Assembly (NCBI RefSeq): GCF_012910715.1
Contig: NZ_JABBHF010000014.1
Coordinates: 1 to 64,000 of the forward strand
Origin: Flavivirga algicola
Lineage (GTDB): Bacteria > Bacteroidota > Bacteroidia > Flavobacteriales > Flavobacteriaceae
Length of the DNA stretch: 64,000 nt
Direction: 5' to 3'
A program made the position numbers and the translations under genes. Positions 7,549-15,969 of the stretch are shown here, piece by piece. The notes beneath the pieces were generated by a model. It saw only the letters and a program-made list of their open reading frames with translations, did not search any database and had not been told where the DNA came from. Each line of letters opens with the position of its first letter. The stretch's first letter is position 1.

Positions 7549-8220
7549 CTAATTTTTAAATTTTTCAAAATCAGAATACTTATCAGGAAATTTGTATTTA
7601 ATATAATTTGCAAAATCTCCTTCCTTCAGTTTTTTAAAGTCGGATTTTAAAAAAGTAGTAATGTTTGTCTTTAGTTTTTCGTAGTCATTTATTAAGTCTT
7701 TCCATATGACAATCTTATTATCAATAAAGTCAATTATTTTTACCAAATCAATCTCGTTAATTCCATAAACATTAATGTTGTTATGATGTCTTAAAACACT
7801 CGTCTCTTCATATTCTTCTTCATATTCGTGAATATTCCCGTATAAATCGATCACTCTTTTTAGCCCTTTAGGTATATCTTCTAGCTTTTCAAAAAATATA
7901 TCTGGATAACCAAGTATATATCCTTTGGAGTCAATCCCTTTTAATTTTAATTCTTTTTTTAAATCAAGAGAATATATTGCAGGTATTATTTCAAGATTAA
8001 CATAATCTCCTTGCATATTACTTCCACTTGACCAAAATGCTATTTCTATTTTTATACTCTTATCATTATATGTTAGCTTCGGTCTAGATTTAGCATATTT
8101 CCAACCTTTAGGAATATAGTATTGGGCTATTTCATCACAAACAGCTTTAAATATATCCTTACAAGGAGTATTCTCATTATAGTTATTTAAAATACTTTTT
8201 TCTTTCCATTTCCAATTCAT
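7549..8220 (-). CDS. Hypothetical protein, 223 aa (cassette gene)
   Basis: I do not recognise the family. The protein is soluble and rich in Lys, Glu and Asp, without a signal peptide. It has an N-terminal block CKDIFKAVCDEIAQYYIPKGWKYAKS followed by strand-rich segments (IKIEIAFWSSGSN, YVNLEIIPAIY) and a helical C-terminus. The N-terminal layout loosely recalls DUF4304-type accessory proteins, but I cannot support that assignment. It occupies one cassette between an R1 spacer on the stop side and the attC-like site at 8245. The stop lies 6 bases past the R1 palindrome, so the spacer hairpin may also end transcription. Confidence 0.6.
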   Translation of the reverse strand: MNWKWKEKSILNNYNENTPCKDIFKAVCDEIAQYYIPKGWKYAKSRPKLTYNDKSIKIEIAFWSSGSNMQGDYVNLEIIPAIYSLDLKKELKLKGIDSKGYILGYPDIFFEKLEDIPKGLKRVIDLYGNIHEYEEEYEETSVLRHHNNINVYGINEIDLVKIIDFIDNKIVIWKDLINDYEKLKTNITTFLKSDFKKLKEGDFANYIKYKFPDKYSDFEKFKN

Positions 8221-8244
8221 CTAAATTTACATTTTTGAGGTATT

Positions 8245-8342
8245 ACCTACAACGGTCGCGTGTTTAATAAGAATTAAAGTTAGCTAAGGTTTTGGTAAGT
8301 AGTCAAGTACTAGCAATGAATTATACACTTTGTTCGTGGTAG
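8245..8342. repeat. attC-like site (unknown gene / hydrolase boundary)
   Basis: ACCTACAACGG (8245-8255) and TTTGTTCGTGGTAG (8329-8342) form the outer boxes. The inner parts GTGTTTAAT and ATTATACAC pair imperfectly. The GTT box GTTCGTGGTA (8332-8341) matches the complement of TACCACCAAC (9440-9449) across the hydrolase gene at 9 of 10 positions. Confidence 0.55.
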
Positions 8343-8344
8343 TT

Positions 8345-9385
8345 TTATTTTAATTGATTTAACCAATTGGTAATTGAATCCAGAAACCCATCACACCTTA
8401 CATATTTCCAATTCTTATCTTCAAACTCATAAATAGCACCTGTTTTAGCTTGCCACATATTATGATTACAATTTGGAAAAGTTTCAATCTTCAAATCAGC
8501 TTTTGCTCTCAATGTCTTTTCGTAAAGTGTCTTTGTCTTTGTCCAATCTACAGTCATATCTTTTTCTCCAAATAAAGCAAGTACTGGAATTTTAATTTTT
8601 GATAACATCTGTTCAAAATTTTCTACATATAATGGTAGTTCAGATTCTTTGTCTAATGTTGTATTTTGTATATTTTTCTGATGTTCATAATAACTTTTTT
8701 CGCTGATTCCTCCATTAGTGATTTTTTTCCAAAATTCATTTTCTCGAAGGTTCTTAGTCTTTGATAGATAATATTTATAGCTTGCTCCACCACGAGATAA
8801 TAAAATACTATTATGCCACTCATTCATAATAATCTTGATAGAGTCTTTTGACTTAATATTGATTCGTAAATTTTGTTCTAATAGATACTTGAATGTTTCG
8901 TCATCGTCAACTCCACTTACTGAAATCCAAAAGGCAATATTCTTATATTCGTCAATAACTGTTGGATTAATCCAACCAGCCCTACTAATTCCCCATAGTC
9001 CTATTTTCTTAGAACCTTTTATTTTGTTTTCTTTCAGATGTTTAATTGCTGCAATTACTTCTAAAGATTCATTTTCAATAGATCTTCCGTTTTTATAAGA
9101 CCCACCACTATTTCCACAACCAATTTTGTCCCACATATAAGTAGCATAACCCGATTTTAATATAGCCATTCGAACGTCATACCACCAATTACCTTCGACG
9201 GCATTTGTTTTTCCGTCACCGTGAACAATCAATACAATTCCCTTTGGTTCCAAATCTGTTGGAAGGTTTAAAACTCCCGAAAGTTTAATACCTTCGAACT
9301 CAAAATCTAATAATTCTTGAATATTTTGACTGTAGGTGTTAATTGCGATCAAAGTAGTAAAAAGAATGTTTAAAGTTTTATTCAT
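8345..9385 (-). CDS. Exported alpha/beta hydrolase (S9/DLH-type serine hydrolase)
   Basis: A serine hydrolase or peptidase-like esterase. The chosen ATG at 9385 begins MNKTLNILFTTLIAINTYSQ, a signal peptide; the longer frame to 9448 reads into the upstream attC-like region and is unlikely to be translated. The oxyanion region is VLIVHGDGK. The nucleophile elbow is GISRAG, with the serine flanked by Gly-X and Arg-Ala-Gly. The acid is in FGEKDMTVDW and the histidine in CNHNMW. The fold resembles periplasmic acyl-peptide or cinnamoyl ester hydrolases. The substrate is unknown. It forms a single-gene cassette. Confidence 0.82.
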   Translation of the reverse strand: MNKTLNILFTTLIAINTYSQNIQELLDFEFEGIKLSGVLNLPTDLEPKGIVLIVHGDGKTNAVEGNWWYDVRMAILKSGYATYMWDKIGCGNSGGSYKNGRSIENESLEVIAAIKHLKENKIKGSKKIGLWGISRAGWINPTVIDEYKNIAFWISVSGVDDDETFKYLLEQNLRINIKSKDSIKIIMNEWHNSILLSRGGASYKYYLSKTKNLRENEFWKKITNGGISEKSYYEHQKNIQNTTLDKESELPLYVENFEQMLSKIKIPVLALFGEKDMTVDWTKTKTLYEKTLRAKADLKIETFPNCNHNMWQAKTGAIYEFEDKNWKYVRCDGFLDSITNWLNQLK

Positions 9386-9440
9386 CTTATTTTTTCTAAA
9401 AGACAAGATTTTTCGACTTTTGTTACAATTTTTTTTAATT

Positions 9441-9641
9441 ACCACCAACGGTGAGTATAAGAAACATAGAGTAACGGGTTAGTTCCAACTTCACGTTTAT
9501 AACTAAGCCAAATATGCTATTTTGTGTTTATCTTTAATATTGAAACACCAAATTTTATATTTGGCGACATAGCGGATAAGCCCAAATCTCTCGATCAATC
9601 TTAACCTGGCCTATATTTTTTATACAGTATTGTGTGTAGTC
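9441..9641. repeat. attC-like site with long loop (type R5)
   Basis: ACCACCAACGG starts at 9441 and GTATTGTGTGTAGTC ends at 9641. The ends GAGTATAAG and TTTTATAC can pair. The long loop contains CCAAATTTTATATTTGGCGA, itself a hairpin. The same architecture and several identical blocks recur at 26250-26434. Confidence 0.6.
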
Positions 9642-10928
9642 TTATTTTTTTCGTTTTAATCTCTCAGGATAAAATACAACTTGAATTAAATTATATTCTA
9701 ATTGACTAAAGTTAAAGCTTTTTTTATCTAATTTAAATGAAGAATAAGGATACCACCTTAAGTTGGTACGTAGTATCAATGCTTCCGATGTTTTTCCTGG
9801 GACAATATCCCAACCAAAGGTAATGCCTGGCTCAAAATTATTAAATGTCAAACCTTTTGTTGCATTATCTACATTTTCTGAATACTTCAATTTATCATAG
9901 GCTAAGTTTAATCCAATATATGGAGCAAATCCTGTGTAATCAGTTATGAATTTGTTTATCTCAAATGCAAAAGATGTCTTTTTAATTGTTTGTTTGGCAC
10001 TATATCCTTCAGTTTCAAATTTTGGATTTCTAAATGATAATGCCGTGAATAAACCCAATTTATTAAATTGATAACCTACGGCGATGTCGTAATAATTGGT
10101 GGATGTCAATTTACCCTTTAAATAAGGAAATTTAGTTTTATTGTATTCTGAGCTTGAAAGAGAAAAGGATAGAGAAGGGCCAATAGCAATAAAGAAATCA
10201 CCAAATTTGGTAGCGTTATAACCTATGCTAGATGTTCTTGGATAACTATTCCATAATTTTTTATCTTCAGGTTTTTCATTCTTACTACTTTCAAAAGAAT
10301 AATTTAAGCCCAGTTGAAAGTTGAATTTTGGAGTTTCAATTTCAGAAAATATGGTTCTTGATAGAGGGTAATTCCATTTATTATCATAATTGTAGCTAAG
10401 CCCTAATCTAATCATAAAAGATTTATAACCATACATGAGCCCTGTTTCTGGAACTAATAAAAACTCTTTAGAAAGAATAGGTTGGTTTTCTTCTGGTTTG
10501 ATTCTTTGCTGAAAATCTATTGCCCCCCAACTTACGCCAACATAAGGTCTTATTTTTTTCTCTCTAAAAGCCCAAGGTAAAAACCGAGCACCTGTTACGA
10601 CATAGTTTGTTAGTGTAAAGTCTGTTTCATTATTCTTTTTTAAATTGAGTTGATTCACCGGAAAAGTAACATAAAACTCTGCATGTCCCCAAAAATGAAA
10701 TGCCCCCCAATTTAAATACTGAGTTGACGAAGCTGAATTTTCAAAAGAAACAATTTCATTGTTTACTAATTTTTTACCTGTAAAGGATGGAGAAAAATTA
10801 CTTCCTAATTCAAAATACATTTTGGCAAAATCAAGACGTTTTTTATTTTGACCTGAAGATACTTCTTGAGCAAATAGACTTACTGAACATAGCATTAATA
10901 TGAAGGTAAATAATAATTTCTGTCTCAT
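9642..10928 (-). CDS. Outer-membrane beta-barrel protein, 428 aa
   Basis: A signal peptide (MRQKLLFTFILMLCSVSLFAQ) is followed by alternating amphipathic beta strands throughout, such as FEIGWDIVPG-type turns and aromatic-rich strands. The last strand ends in FYPERLKRKK. The protein probably sits in the outer membrane as a barrel of uncertain strand number, with no plug domain. Specific function is not recognisable. Its neighbour upstream is a LuxR-type regulator on the same strand. Both lie inside one pair of cassette boxes (ATTGTGTGTAGTC at 9629, GATTACACATAAC at 11938), so they form a two-gene cassette. A palindrome at 11014-11029 may be the regulator's site. Confidence 0.72.
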   Translation of the reverse strand: MRQKLLFTFILMLCSVSLFAQEVSSGQNKKRLDFAKMYFELGSNFSPSFTGKKLVNNEIVSFENSASSTQYLNWGAFHFWGHAEFYVTFPVNQLNLKKNNETDFTLTNYVVTGARFLPWAFREKKIRPYVGVSWGAIDFQQRIKPEENQPILSKEFLLVPETGLMYGYKSFMIRLGLSYNYDNKWNYPLSRTIFSEIETPKFNFQLGLNYSFESSKNEKPEDKKLWNSYPRTSSIGYNATKFGDFFIAIGPSLSFSLSSSEYNKTKFPYLKGKLTSTNYYDIAVGYQFNKLGLFTALSFRNPKFETEGYSAKQTIKKTSFAFEINKFITDYTGFAPYIGLNLAYDKLKYSENVDNATKGLTFNNFEPGITFGWDIVPGKTSEALILRTNLRWYPYSSFKLDKKSFNFSQLEYNLIQVVFYPERLKRKK

Positions 10929-11013
10929 GTGTTATATTTATAAGACAAAAGTATTAGTCAAAATTATCGATGACAATCGAGAAAAAGTATGAAAATACCA
11001 TAAAAACCAAATG

Positions 11014-11029
11014 TCATACAAAAGTATGA
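11014..11029. promoter_or_regulatory. Palindrome ahead of the barrel gene, possible LuxR-type operator
   Basis: TCATACAAAAGTATGA has perfect 6-bp arms around AAAA. It lies about 85 bases upstream of the barrel gene start and just past the regulator's stop. A partial second copy, GTATGAAAATACC, lies about 20 bases closer to the barrel start. Confidence 0.45.
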
Positions 11030-11058
11030 GTATTGATAATCAGAAACTTATAATTTAG

Positions 11059-11919
11059 TTAGCTGAGTAGAAGTGCAGCCAATTCAGTGCGATTTTTTAC
11101 ATTACACTTTTTGTAAATAGTACTTGTGTGTGTTTTCACCGTAGGAATAGAAATGTATAACTGCTCTGATATTTGTTTATATGCTTTTCCTTCGATTAAA
11201 AGTAAAGCAACTTCTTTTTCTCTTTCAGTAATGGAATAATTTTTAAAATGTTGTTCTTTGTTTTCTGAGCGTGGTTTAAATAATGATAAACGTTGAATGT
11301 CATCTATTAACTTATCTCCCGCAAGAAGAATAAAAATTAAAGGAAGTGTGAATCCAATCTTTAAGTTATAACCAATTTCTACAAAAACGTAATTACCGAG
11401 TATTGATAAAGGAATAATCACCAAAAAAATAATGGCAAAAATACGTTCTGACTTTTCTTTATGTTTTATTGATTGTTTAGGCTTAGTTATTATAATCCAT
11501 ATCATCGATAATATTACAGAAATAGCCAAAAAGCTCACAATAATATATTCAACATAGGCTAAGGAATTTATATAAAATGCAATACAAGTGGCCAGAAATA
11601 GTAGTATAGAATTAACAAAAAGTAACTTCTTCCAGAATCGAGGTATTTTATGCTGTCTTTCTGCCATCATATTTAATGGCGTAGTTAAAGCGACTAGAAT
11701 CATTGATAGTAAAGTAAAAAGACTAGTTATCTCATTTGAATTTATACTTTCAAAGAAACTTGAAAAAGTTATAGATATAATTAAAAGTAATAATGAAAAA
11801 GTCAAAGCTATAGTTTCCCATTTTTCAAGTTTCTTATTGTAACAAATTAATTCCAAGAATATTGTAACAACTAGTATTGTGTAAGCAAATACCAATAAAA
11901 TTACTTCTAAGTATTTCAT
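11059..11919 (-). CDS. Membrane-anchored LuxR-family transcriptional regulator
   Basis: The N-terminal two thirds contain about seven hydrophobic segments (starting YLEVILLVFAYTILVVTIFLE). The C-terminal 65 residues form a LuxR/GerE helix-turn-helix: SITEREKEVALLLIEGKAYKQISEQLYISIPTVKTHTSTIYKKCNVKNR, split here only to describe its core. Such proteins are expected to sense a membrane or external signal and bind DNA. The downstream beta-barrel gene, 130 bases away on the same strand and in the same cassette, is the likely target. No receiver domain is present. The signal is unknown. Confidence 0.85.
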   Translation of the reverse strand: MKYLEVILLVFAYTILVVTIFLELICYNKKLEKWETIALTFSLLLLIISITFSSFFESINSNEITSLFTLLSMILVALTTPLNMMAERQHKIPRFWKKLLFVNSILLFLATCIAFYINSLAYVEYIIVSFLAISVILSMIWIIITKPKQSIKHKEKSERIFAIIFLVIIPLSILGNYVFVEIGYNLKIGFTLPLIFILLAGDKLIDDIQRLSLFKPRSENKEQHFKNYSITEREKEVALLLIEGKAYKQISEQLYISIPTVKTHTSTIYKKCNVKNRTELAALLLS

Positions 11920-11940
11920 TAAAATTTATGTTAGTTTGAT

Positions 11941-11999
11941 TACACATAACGTTTAGTGTAAAATGCGTTTTAATGCATTTTTACATAGTGTTATGTACT
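11941..11999. repeat. attC-like site, compact 57-bp textbook form
   Basis: The outer boxes are ACATAAC (11944-11950) and GTTATGT (11990-11996), a perfect 7-bp match. Unpaired spacers follow on each side. The inner stem TGTAAAATGC (11957-11966) pairs with GCATTTTTACA (11975-11985) and leaves one extrahelical T. The terminal loop is 8 nt. Outer boxes, unpaired spacer, asymmetric inner stem with an extrahelical base and a terminal loop are the defining parts of integron attC sites. Confidence 0.75.
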
Positions 12000-12000
12000 T

Positions 12001-12600
12001 TTATTTAGTTTTATATTGAAATCTAAAACCGTTCATGTTTGAAATTTTGGAATCTAAATTTAATTCGGTTTTTTCTAGATAATTTTCAAGAATCGAAAGT
12101 GCTTTTACTCGATTTTCTTCTGTAGGATCTATAACTTGATTACTAAGCACTATCGGTCCGATTTTCAATGATGTATTCATCGTCCCCTTAGATTCTTTCC
12201 AATTCGGATAGATTAGTGAGAATTCTATGGTTGCCTCCAAATTTTCTCCTTTCAGGTTACCAAAAGTAATGCTATGAATCTCTAAATCTTCATATGAGTT
12301 TACGATGTAGAAAGAACCGTGAGTGTCTATTAGATCGGTTTTATCAAAAGTCTTTCCTATTAATGAATTAAAACCATATGATTTAATGGGCACTTCAATT
12401 GTAAACCCACCATAATTAATTTCGTCACTAAACTCATTTTGTTCCACTCCAATTTCAATGACATATTCAGCATATCCTTCTTCCTTCATTATCAGAAACT
12501 CAATTGTTCCAGTTTGGATATCATTTTCAGTCAATTCATATACTTTGTGAGTGCTCTCAAGTATTTCTTGAGTGAATTTTGAATATAATTCTTCTTCCAT
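12001..12600 (-). CDS. Hypothetical protein, 199 aa (cassette gene)
   Basis: I do not recognise this acidic, soluble protein. It is rich in beta-strand patterns (TGTIEFLIMKEEGYAEYVIEIGVE, GFTIEVPIKSYGF, NLEATIEFSLIYPNW) and ends in a short helical region. No signal peptide, membrane segment or catalytic motif is visible. It fills one cassette between GTTATGTAC (11990) and GTACACAAT (12619), which are near-complements. It may be an immunity or stress accessory protein, as is common in such arrays, but nothing in the sequence demonstrates this. Confidence 0.6.
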   Translation of the reverse strand: MEEELYSKFTQEILESTHKVYELTENDIQTGTIEFLIMKEEGYAEYVIEIGVEQNEFSDEINYGGFTIEVPIKSYGFNSLIGKTFDKTDLIDTHGSFYIVNSYEDLEIHSITFGNLKGENLEATIEFSLIYPNWKESKGTMNTSLKIGPIVLSNQVIDPTEENRVKALSILENYLEKTELNLDSKISNMNGFRFQYKTK

Positions 12601-12615
12601 TCTATGACTTTACTT

Positions 12616-12760
12616 ATTGTACACAATGGTTTGTATAAGAATAGTGCGGTTTTGTGTTCGAGGGTTTTCCGCAGGAAAATCAGAGAGACCAAATACGCAC
12701 TAGCCTTTGAATAAGCATAAAACTAAGCATTATTTTTATACAATATGCCCGTTGCACAAC
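12616..12760. repeat. attC-like site (type R2, copy 1)
   Basis: After the box GTACACAAT (12619-12627), TGTATAAGAATAGTGC pairs with GCATTATTTTTATACA over 16 positions with two wobbles. The loop contains a small hairpin TTTTCCGCAGGAAAA. The right box GTTGCACAAC is at 12751-12760. The site is strongly similar over its length to the site at 28893-29030. Confidence 0.65.
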
Positions 12761-12839
12761 TACCATGTAAATATACCGAAATTTCATATTTTGTTATATG
12801 CAAGGCGAGAAAGATTACCAAGAGAAATTATTTGCTCAA

Positions 12840-13042
12840 TTCCTGCTCTGCGAGCATACCCTAAAGAGGTTTTTTATCGCAGGCTAAAGGAAGTTCTGGG
12901 CTTGGATTATTTATGCTCTTTAACCAAAAGCTACTACGGCAGTAGTGGCAAAAAAAGCATCAACCCCATTGTTTTCTCCAAGCTGTACTTGGGAGGCTAT
13001 CAGGAAAATATCATCAGTAACAGGAACAACGAACCGTTCTAA
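12840..13042 (+). pseudogene. IS1182-family transposase relic, N-terminal part
   Basis: The plus frame contains AYPKEVFYRRLKEVLGLDYL, then SYYGSSGKKSINPIVFSKLY and GYQENIISNR. This matches the N-terminal DUF772 region of IS1182-type transposases (P.D.FY..L.E.LD..F...YYG..G..SIDPVVFFK). Everything from the DDE core onward is missing. The sequence then jumps to a segment resembling the element's right end (13050-13112), directly before an attC-like half-site. A matching C-terminal relic is at 20043-20506. Confidence 0.72.
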
Positions 13043-13104
13043 AAACAAAAAACTCTTTAAAAAGATGCATTGGAGCTAAATTTTGTGTTTTTTAGAGTCT
13101 TTCG

Positions 13105-13131
13105 AAACGGCTGCCATTGTTGTGTGCCGTT
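13105..13131. repeat. attC-like right half-site after the IS1182 relic
   Basis: AACGGCTGCCATTGTTGTGTGCC is split here: AACGG at 13105-13109 and TTGTTGTGTGCC ending near 13129. The box GTTGTGTG pairs with CACACAAC upstream of the next gene start (14056-14063). The same junction, IS1182 end then TTGTTGTGTGCC, recurs at 20590-20618. Confidence 0.5.
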
Positions 13132-13132
13132 T

Positions 13133-14029
13133 TTATTTTTCAATTCTACCATAATTTTTCAGCACCTTCAAAACCCATAATGTTTGTATACCAGCCCATT
13201 CTAATTTTGTTCCCTCACTGATACCATACCAAGTTCCCCATCGCCCATCTTCTTTTTGCCTATTAATTAGTTCTTCTATGTCAGATTCGATAGTCTTTTT
13301 GGAAAATAACGAATATAGAATGCTTTCAGAAGATGGTGCATAATTTAAACTATGCGGTTTTCCGTAAAGTCCCCAACCCTCATCAGTTTTATCCTCGTAA
13401 ATTGTTCCGTTATTTGATATCCAGTTTCTTAAGTCATTGATTGTTTTTTTTGCCTCATCTTGACTTTTAGTATACCTTAAAAAGGTTAGCCATCTTGGCA
13501 CACATAAATAGCAAAAAACATGTGTATCCTTTATTCTCTCAAATTCACTCCAAACAAACTCTTCTGCTTTTTTCATCCAAGGGATATCTATATCGTACTT
13601 TTCCAAAAACCCAAGTAAAGGAGCAGTAGTACTTAAAGCCGCCCATTCTTTAACTGTTTTAAAATGTCCTTCGCAGGGATAATCACTTTTTGGTTTAAAC
13701 ATCCAAGGCACACCTCCTTTTTCTGTCGTTATACTCTCAAAATATGGCATAAAATCTTTTAGAATGATTTCTTTGGTCAAACAACCAACTTCATCAAGCG
13801 TTTCAAGTGCCATAATACTAAACAGAGGTTGACTTTCAGGTGATGCCGTATCTGGTTCCATTCCGTGGCCAAATCCACCATCAGGGTTTCGATAAGCATA
13901 AACTGCGTGAAAAACACCATTCATATCTCCGTTTGCAAAATGAAATTCAAATAAACGTCTTTCAATCATTCTCGCATTTGTCAATATAAAATCTCTTGCT
14001 TTTAGAAAATCGTTTTTCGATAAAATCAT
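13133..14029 (-). CDS. Prenyltransferase/squalene-oxidase-repeat protein (alpha-toroid)
   Basis: The sequence has QW-like repeats typical of alpha/alpha toroids of the terpenoid cyclase/prenyltransferase superfamily: YRNPDGGFGHGMEPD, EKGGVPWMFKP, DEGWGLYGKPHS and RQKEDGRWGTWYG. No DxDD or DCTAE cyclisation motif is present, so catalysis of this kind is not supported. The start MILSKNDFLKARDFI at 14029 is preferred over the upstream Met at 14062, which falls in the attC-like box. It forms a single-gene cassette with boxes GTTGTGTG and CACACAAC. Its function is unknown. Confidence 0.7.
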   Translation of the reverse strand: MILSKNDFLKARDFILTNARMIERRLFEFHFANGDMNGVFHAVYAYRNPDGGFGHGMEPDTASPESQPLFSIMALETLDEVGCLTKEIILKDFMPYFESITTEKGGVPWMFKPKSDYPCEGHFKTVKEWAALSTTAPLLGFLEKYDIDIPWMKKAEEFVWSEFERIKDTHVFCYLCVPRWLTFLRYTKSQDEAKKTINDLRNWISNNGTIYEDKTDEGWGLYGKPHSLNYAPSSESILYSLFSKKTIESDIEELINRQKEDGRWGTWYGISEGTKLEWAGIQTLWVLKVLKNYGRIEK

Positions 14030-14054
14030 TTTGTTTTCAAGGATGGTTAAAATT

Positions 14055-14191
14055 ACACACAACAGTTTTGTATAACCTTCTGTTACGGGTTAATCTGCGT
14101 TAATTTTCTGTTTGGCACAGGCTTTAGCAATTCCGAATGAATTCGGACGTAGTCAAACCTGCCTTAATTGCAGATATATTGTTGTGCTTTC
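14055..14191. repeat. attC-like site (toroid gene / GNAT boundary)
   Basis: Outer boxes are ACACACAACA (14055-14064) and ATTGTTGTGC (14178-14187). The inner arms share ATCTGC (14153-14158 region) and GCAGAT (14170-14175). The loop holds CCGAATGAATTCGG, a perfect 6-bp hairpin. The stop of the GNAT gene lies just outside it. Confidence 0.6.
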
Positions 14192-14197
14192 GTTTTT

Positions 14198-14638
14198 TTA
14201 ATTCAGCTCTAAATCACAGTTAATCTCAATTTCGTCAATAATTGCACCTCTACTTTTATAAAAATTCTGAGCATTTTCATTCCATTTAGAGACTTGCCAT
14301 TTCATTTTGTAGCAATTTTCAGATTTTCCTATTTCCATAATTTTGTCAAATAGTTTACTTCCGACACCTTGATTTCGATACTTTTCAGGAACATATAAAT
14401 CATCTAAGTAGATCGCTTTTCCTGTCCAAGAGTAATAAGAGAAAAAATACGTAGCAAATCCCATGATAGTTTTTCCGTCAGTAGCTATAAGACATTTAAA
14501 ATATTCTTCGTCCTTAACCATTTGTTCAGGAGTTATCTTGACTTTTTCAGGTGTTTTGATAAATTCCGCAAATTCTTTAATCAGATTATGGACATTAATA
14601 AATTCTGATGGTTTTGCTTGTCGTATTTTAATTTCCAT
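14198..14638 (-). CDS. GNAT-family N-acetyltransferase, 146 aa
   Basis: This is a single-domain acetyl-CoA-dependent acetyltransferase. The core signature is IYLDDLYVPEKYRNQGVGSKLFDKIMEIGKS, where RNQGVGSKL is the pyrophosphate-binding loop of motif A, followed by WNENAQNFYKSRGA (motif B). It resembles the diamine (SSAT-like) branch of the family, which has the same WN..A..FY..GA ending. The acceptor substrate is unknown. It is a single-gene cassette. GNATs are among the most common genes in cassette arrays. Confidence 0.85.
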   Translation of the reverse strand: MEIKIRQAKPSEFINVHNLIKEFAEFIKTPEKVKITPEQMVKDEEYFKCLIATDGKTIMGFATYFFSYYSWTGKAIYLDDLYVPEKYRNQGVGSKLFDKIMEIGKSENCYKMKWQVSKWNENAQNFYKSRGAIIDEIEINCDLELN

Positions 14639-14659
14639 TTAATTTTTTAATTTCCTCTA

Positions 14660-15104
14660 AATAATCGCTAACAATAAAACAAAGGATATATGTCCTTTAT
14701 ATGCTATACGGTTTATCTACAAATTTAAGGGGTTTCTCTCTAACTTAAAATTATTTATAAGAGCTTCTAGACCTATTACTTTTAGTCAGTATTAGTTATA
14801 AACTGGCTTTAATGGAGGATTTTTTATTAATCATAATTTTTCCTTAAGCAGTTGCCAAAAGCATCAACTAACATAAGTTATGGCAAAAGACAAACCTTAA
14901 CGATCTCTCTTCTGAAGCAAAAATAATTCAAATAATGAATTATAAATCACACTGTTTTCCGTGAAAATGTTTTTAGAAATCGATTTGGAATTACCAACAA
15001 TTAAACACTACAAAACATTCATTATGAGATAATTAAAAAATAAAATATTAACTTTGAAGCACTGGGATAGTGCTTTTCATAGGACACTTTGTTATGTGTA
15101 GTTT
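14660..15104. repeat. Gene-free cassette boundary with degenerate R1 and R4 spacer
   Basis: No ORF is credible here. CGCTAACAATAA (14669) is followed by a hairpin AAAGGATATATGTCCTTT. A degraded R1 spacer follows (14710-14825), then about 100 bases of unassigned AT-rich DNA. Last is a block shared with 30405-30545 and 31230-31310: CATTATGAGATAATTAAAAA, the hairpin AAGCACT/AGTGCTT, and ACTTTGTTATGTGTAG. It may contain a decayed cassette. Confidence 0.5.
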
Positions 15105-15635
15105 TTATTTAAATGGAAATTTACTAAAGTTATCTTTATCTTCATTAATTTCTCTTAGGGCAATTATTTTATTTTTGGCATTGGTGTCATCAAAGAATCC
15201 ACGAATAATTTTAGTTCTTTCTAAGCTTTTTTCAATGTTAATGTTTTCACTTAGAAAAAAAAATTCATTCAAAGCCGTCATGTCAAAATCGAATTTATTA
15301 CTCCATTTATATAACTCATTCCAATCTGCTTCGGTTTCTTTAAAATTGTTTACTAAAACAAACCACGTAATTCCTTTATTATGAAATCCACTTTTATCCT
15401 TTTGTAAAAGAATTTCAAATTCTAGTCCATTTTGGGATTCTTTAAACCCTTCTTTTGGATAATTAAGGAGGTCATAAATCTTTTTGTTCTTTTCATTGTC
15501 AAACCCCATTCTGTCACTGCCTCTAATTTTAGAAATTTCTTTCTGAACACTATTCTTATTATTTATTTTTTTTTGAGAAAAGTTGCAGTTTGTTAATGAT
15601 AGAGATAGAATTAAAATAATTAGTTTAGTTTTCAT
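15105..15635 (-). CDS. Putative lipoprotein, 176 aa (cassette gene)
   Basis: The N-terminus MKTKLIILILSLSLTNCNFS has a lipobox (LTNC) with Cys17, so it should be lipid-anchored in the envelope. The rest is a hydrophilic alpha/beta protein (GITWFVLVNNFKETEADWNELYKW, ALNEFFFLSENINIEKSLERT) that I do not recognise. It lies between TTTGTTATGTGTAG (15088-15101) and its near-complement in GACACAACAAAG (15671-15682), so it is one cassette. No enzymatic motif is apparent. Confidence 0.6.
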   Translation of the reverse strand: MKTKLIILILSLSLTNCNFSQKKINNKNSVQKEISKIRGSDRMGFDNEKNKKIYDLLNYPKEGFKESQNGLEFEILLQKDKSGFHNKGITWFVLVNNFKETEADWNELYKWSNKFDFDMTALNEFFFLSENINIEKSLERTKIIRGFFDDTNAKNKIIALREINEDKDNFSKFPFK

Positions 15636-15664
15636 AGTAATATTTCGCTTATTATGGGTTTCTC

Positions 15665-15968
15665 AAATTAGACACAACAAAGGAATAAATGTACTGGTAC
15701 ATTTATATCCATTATATTTTCACAAATCTAAAGGATTTTTAATGGATTTAAAATTATCCTTTTCTAATTTGAAGTCCAATAATTCTTTAGGAGTTATTTA
15801 AGCCCTTAAAGATTTTAATTAAAGTACGAGGTAATATTGGTTTTTCCCTTTCCGTCCAACGGGCGGGGGTTTAATTCATTTGTAATTATTTACAGATGTT
15901 TAACGTATTAGCGAAGAACTACTCTTGGCTGGTACCAGTTGCAAACTGGCACCAGCAGGGAAGATGGT
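15665..15968. repeat. R1 spacer, long form (about 300 bp, copy 1)
   Basis: Starting at ACACAACAAAGG, the segment includes a palindrome at GTACTGGTAC, CACAAATCTAAAGGATTTTT, TTTAATTAAAGTACG, a CCGTCCAACGGGCGG block and the terminal palindrome CCAGTTGCAAACTGG. It is nearly identical over its length to 27175-27478. It ends directly at the stop of the next gene. Confidence 0.75.
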
Positions 15969-15969
15969 T

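Noticed and set aside
13133-14029. Squalene-hopene cyclase-type activity for the toroid protein.
   Set aside because: Neither the DxDD nor DCTAE motif is present and the protein is about half the usual cyclase length.
14660-15104. A tRNA or riboswitch to explain the structured gene-free stretch.
   Set aside because: The hairpins match the repeat families of the array, and no cloverleaf or known riboswitch core was recognised.
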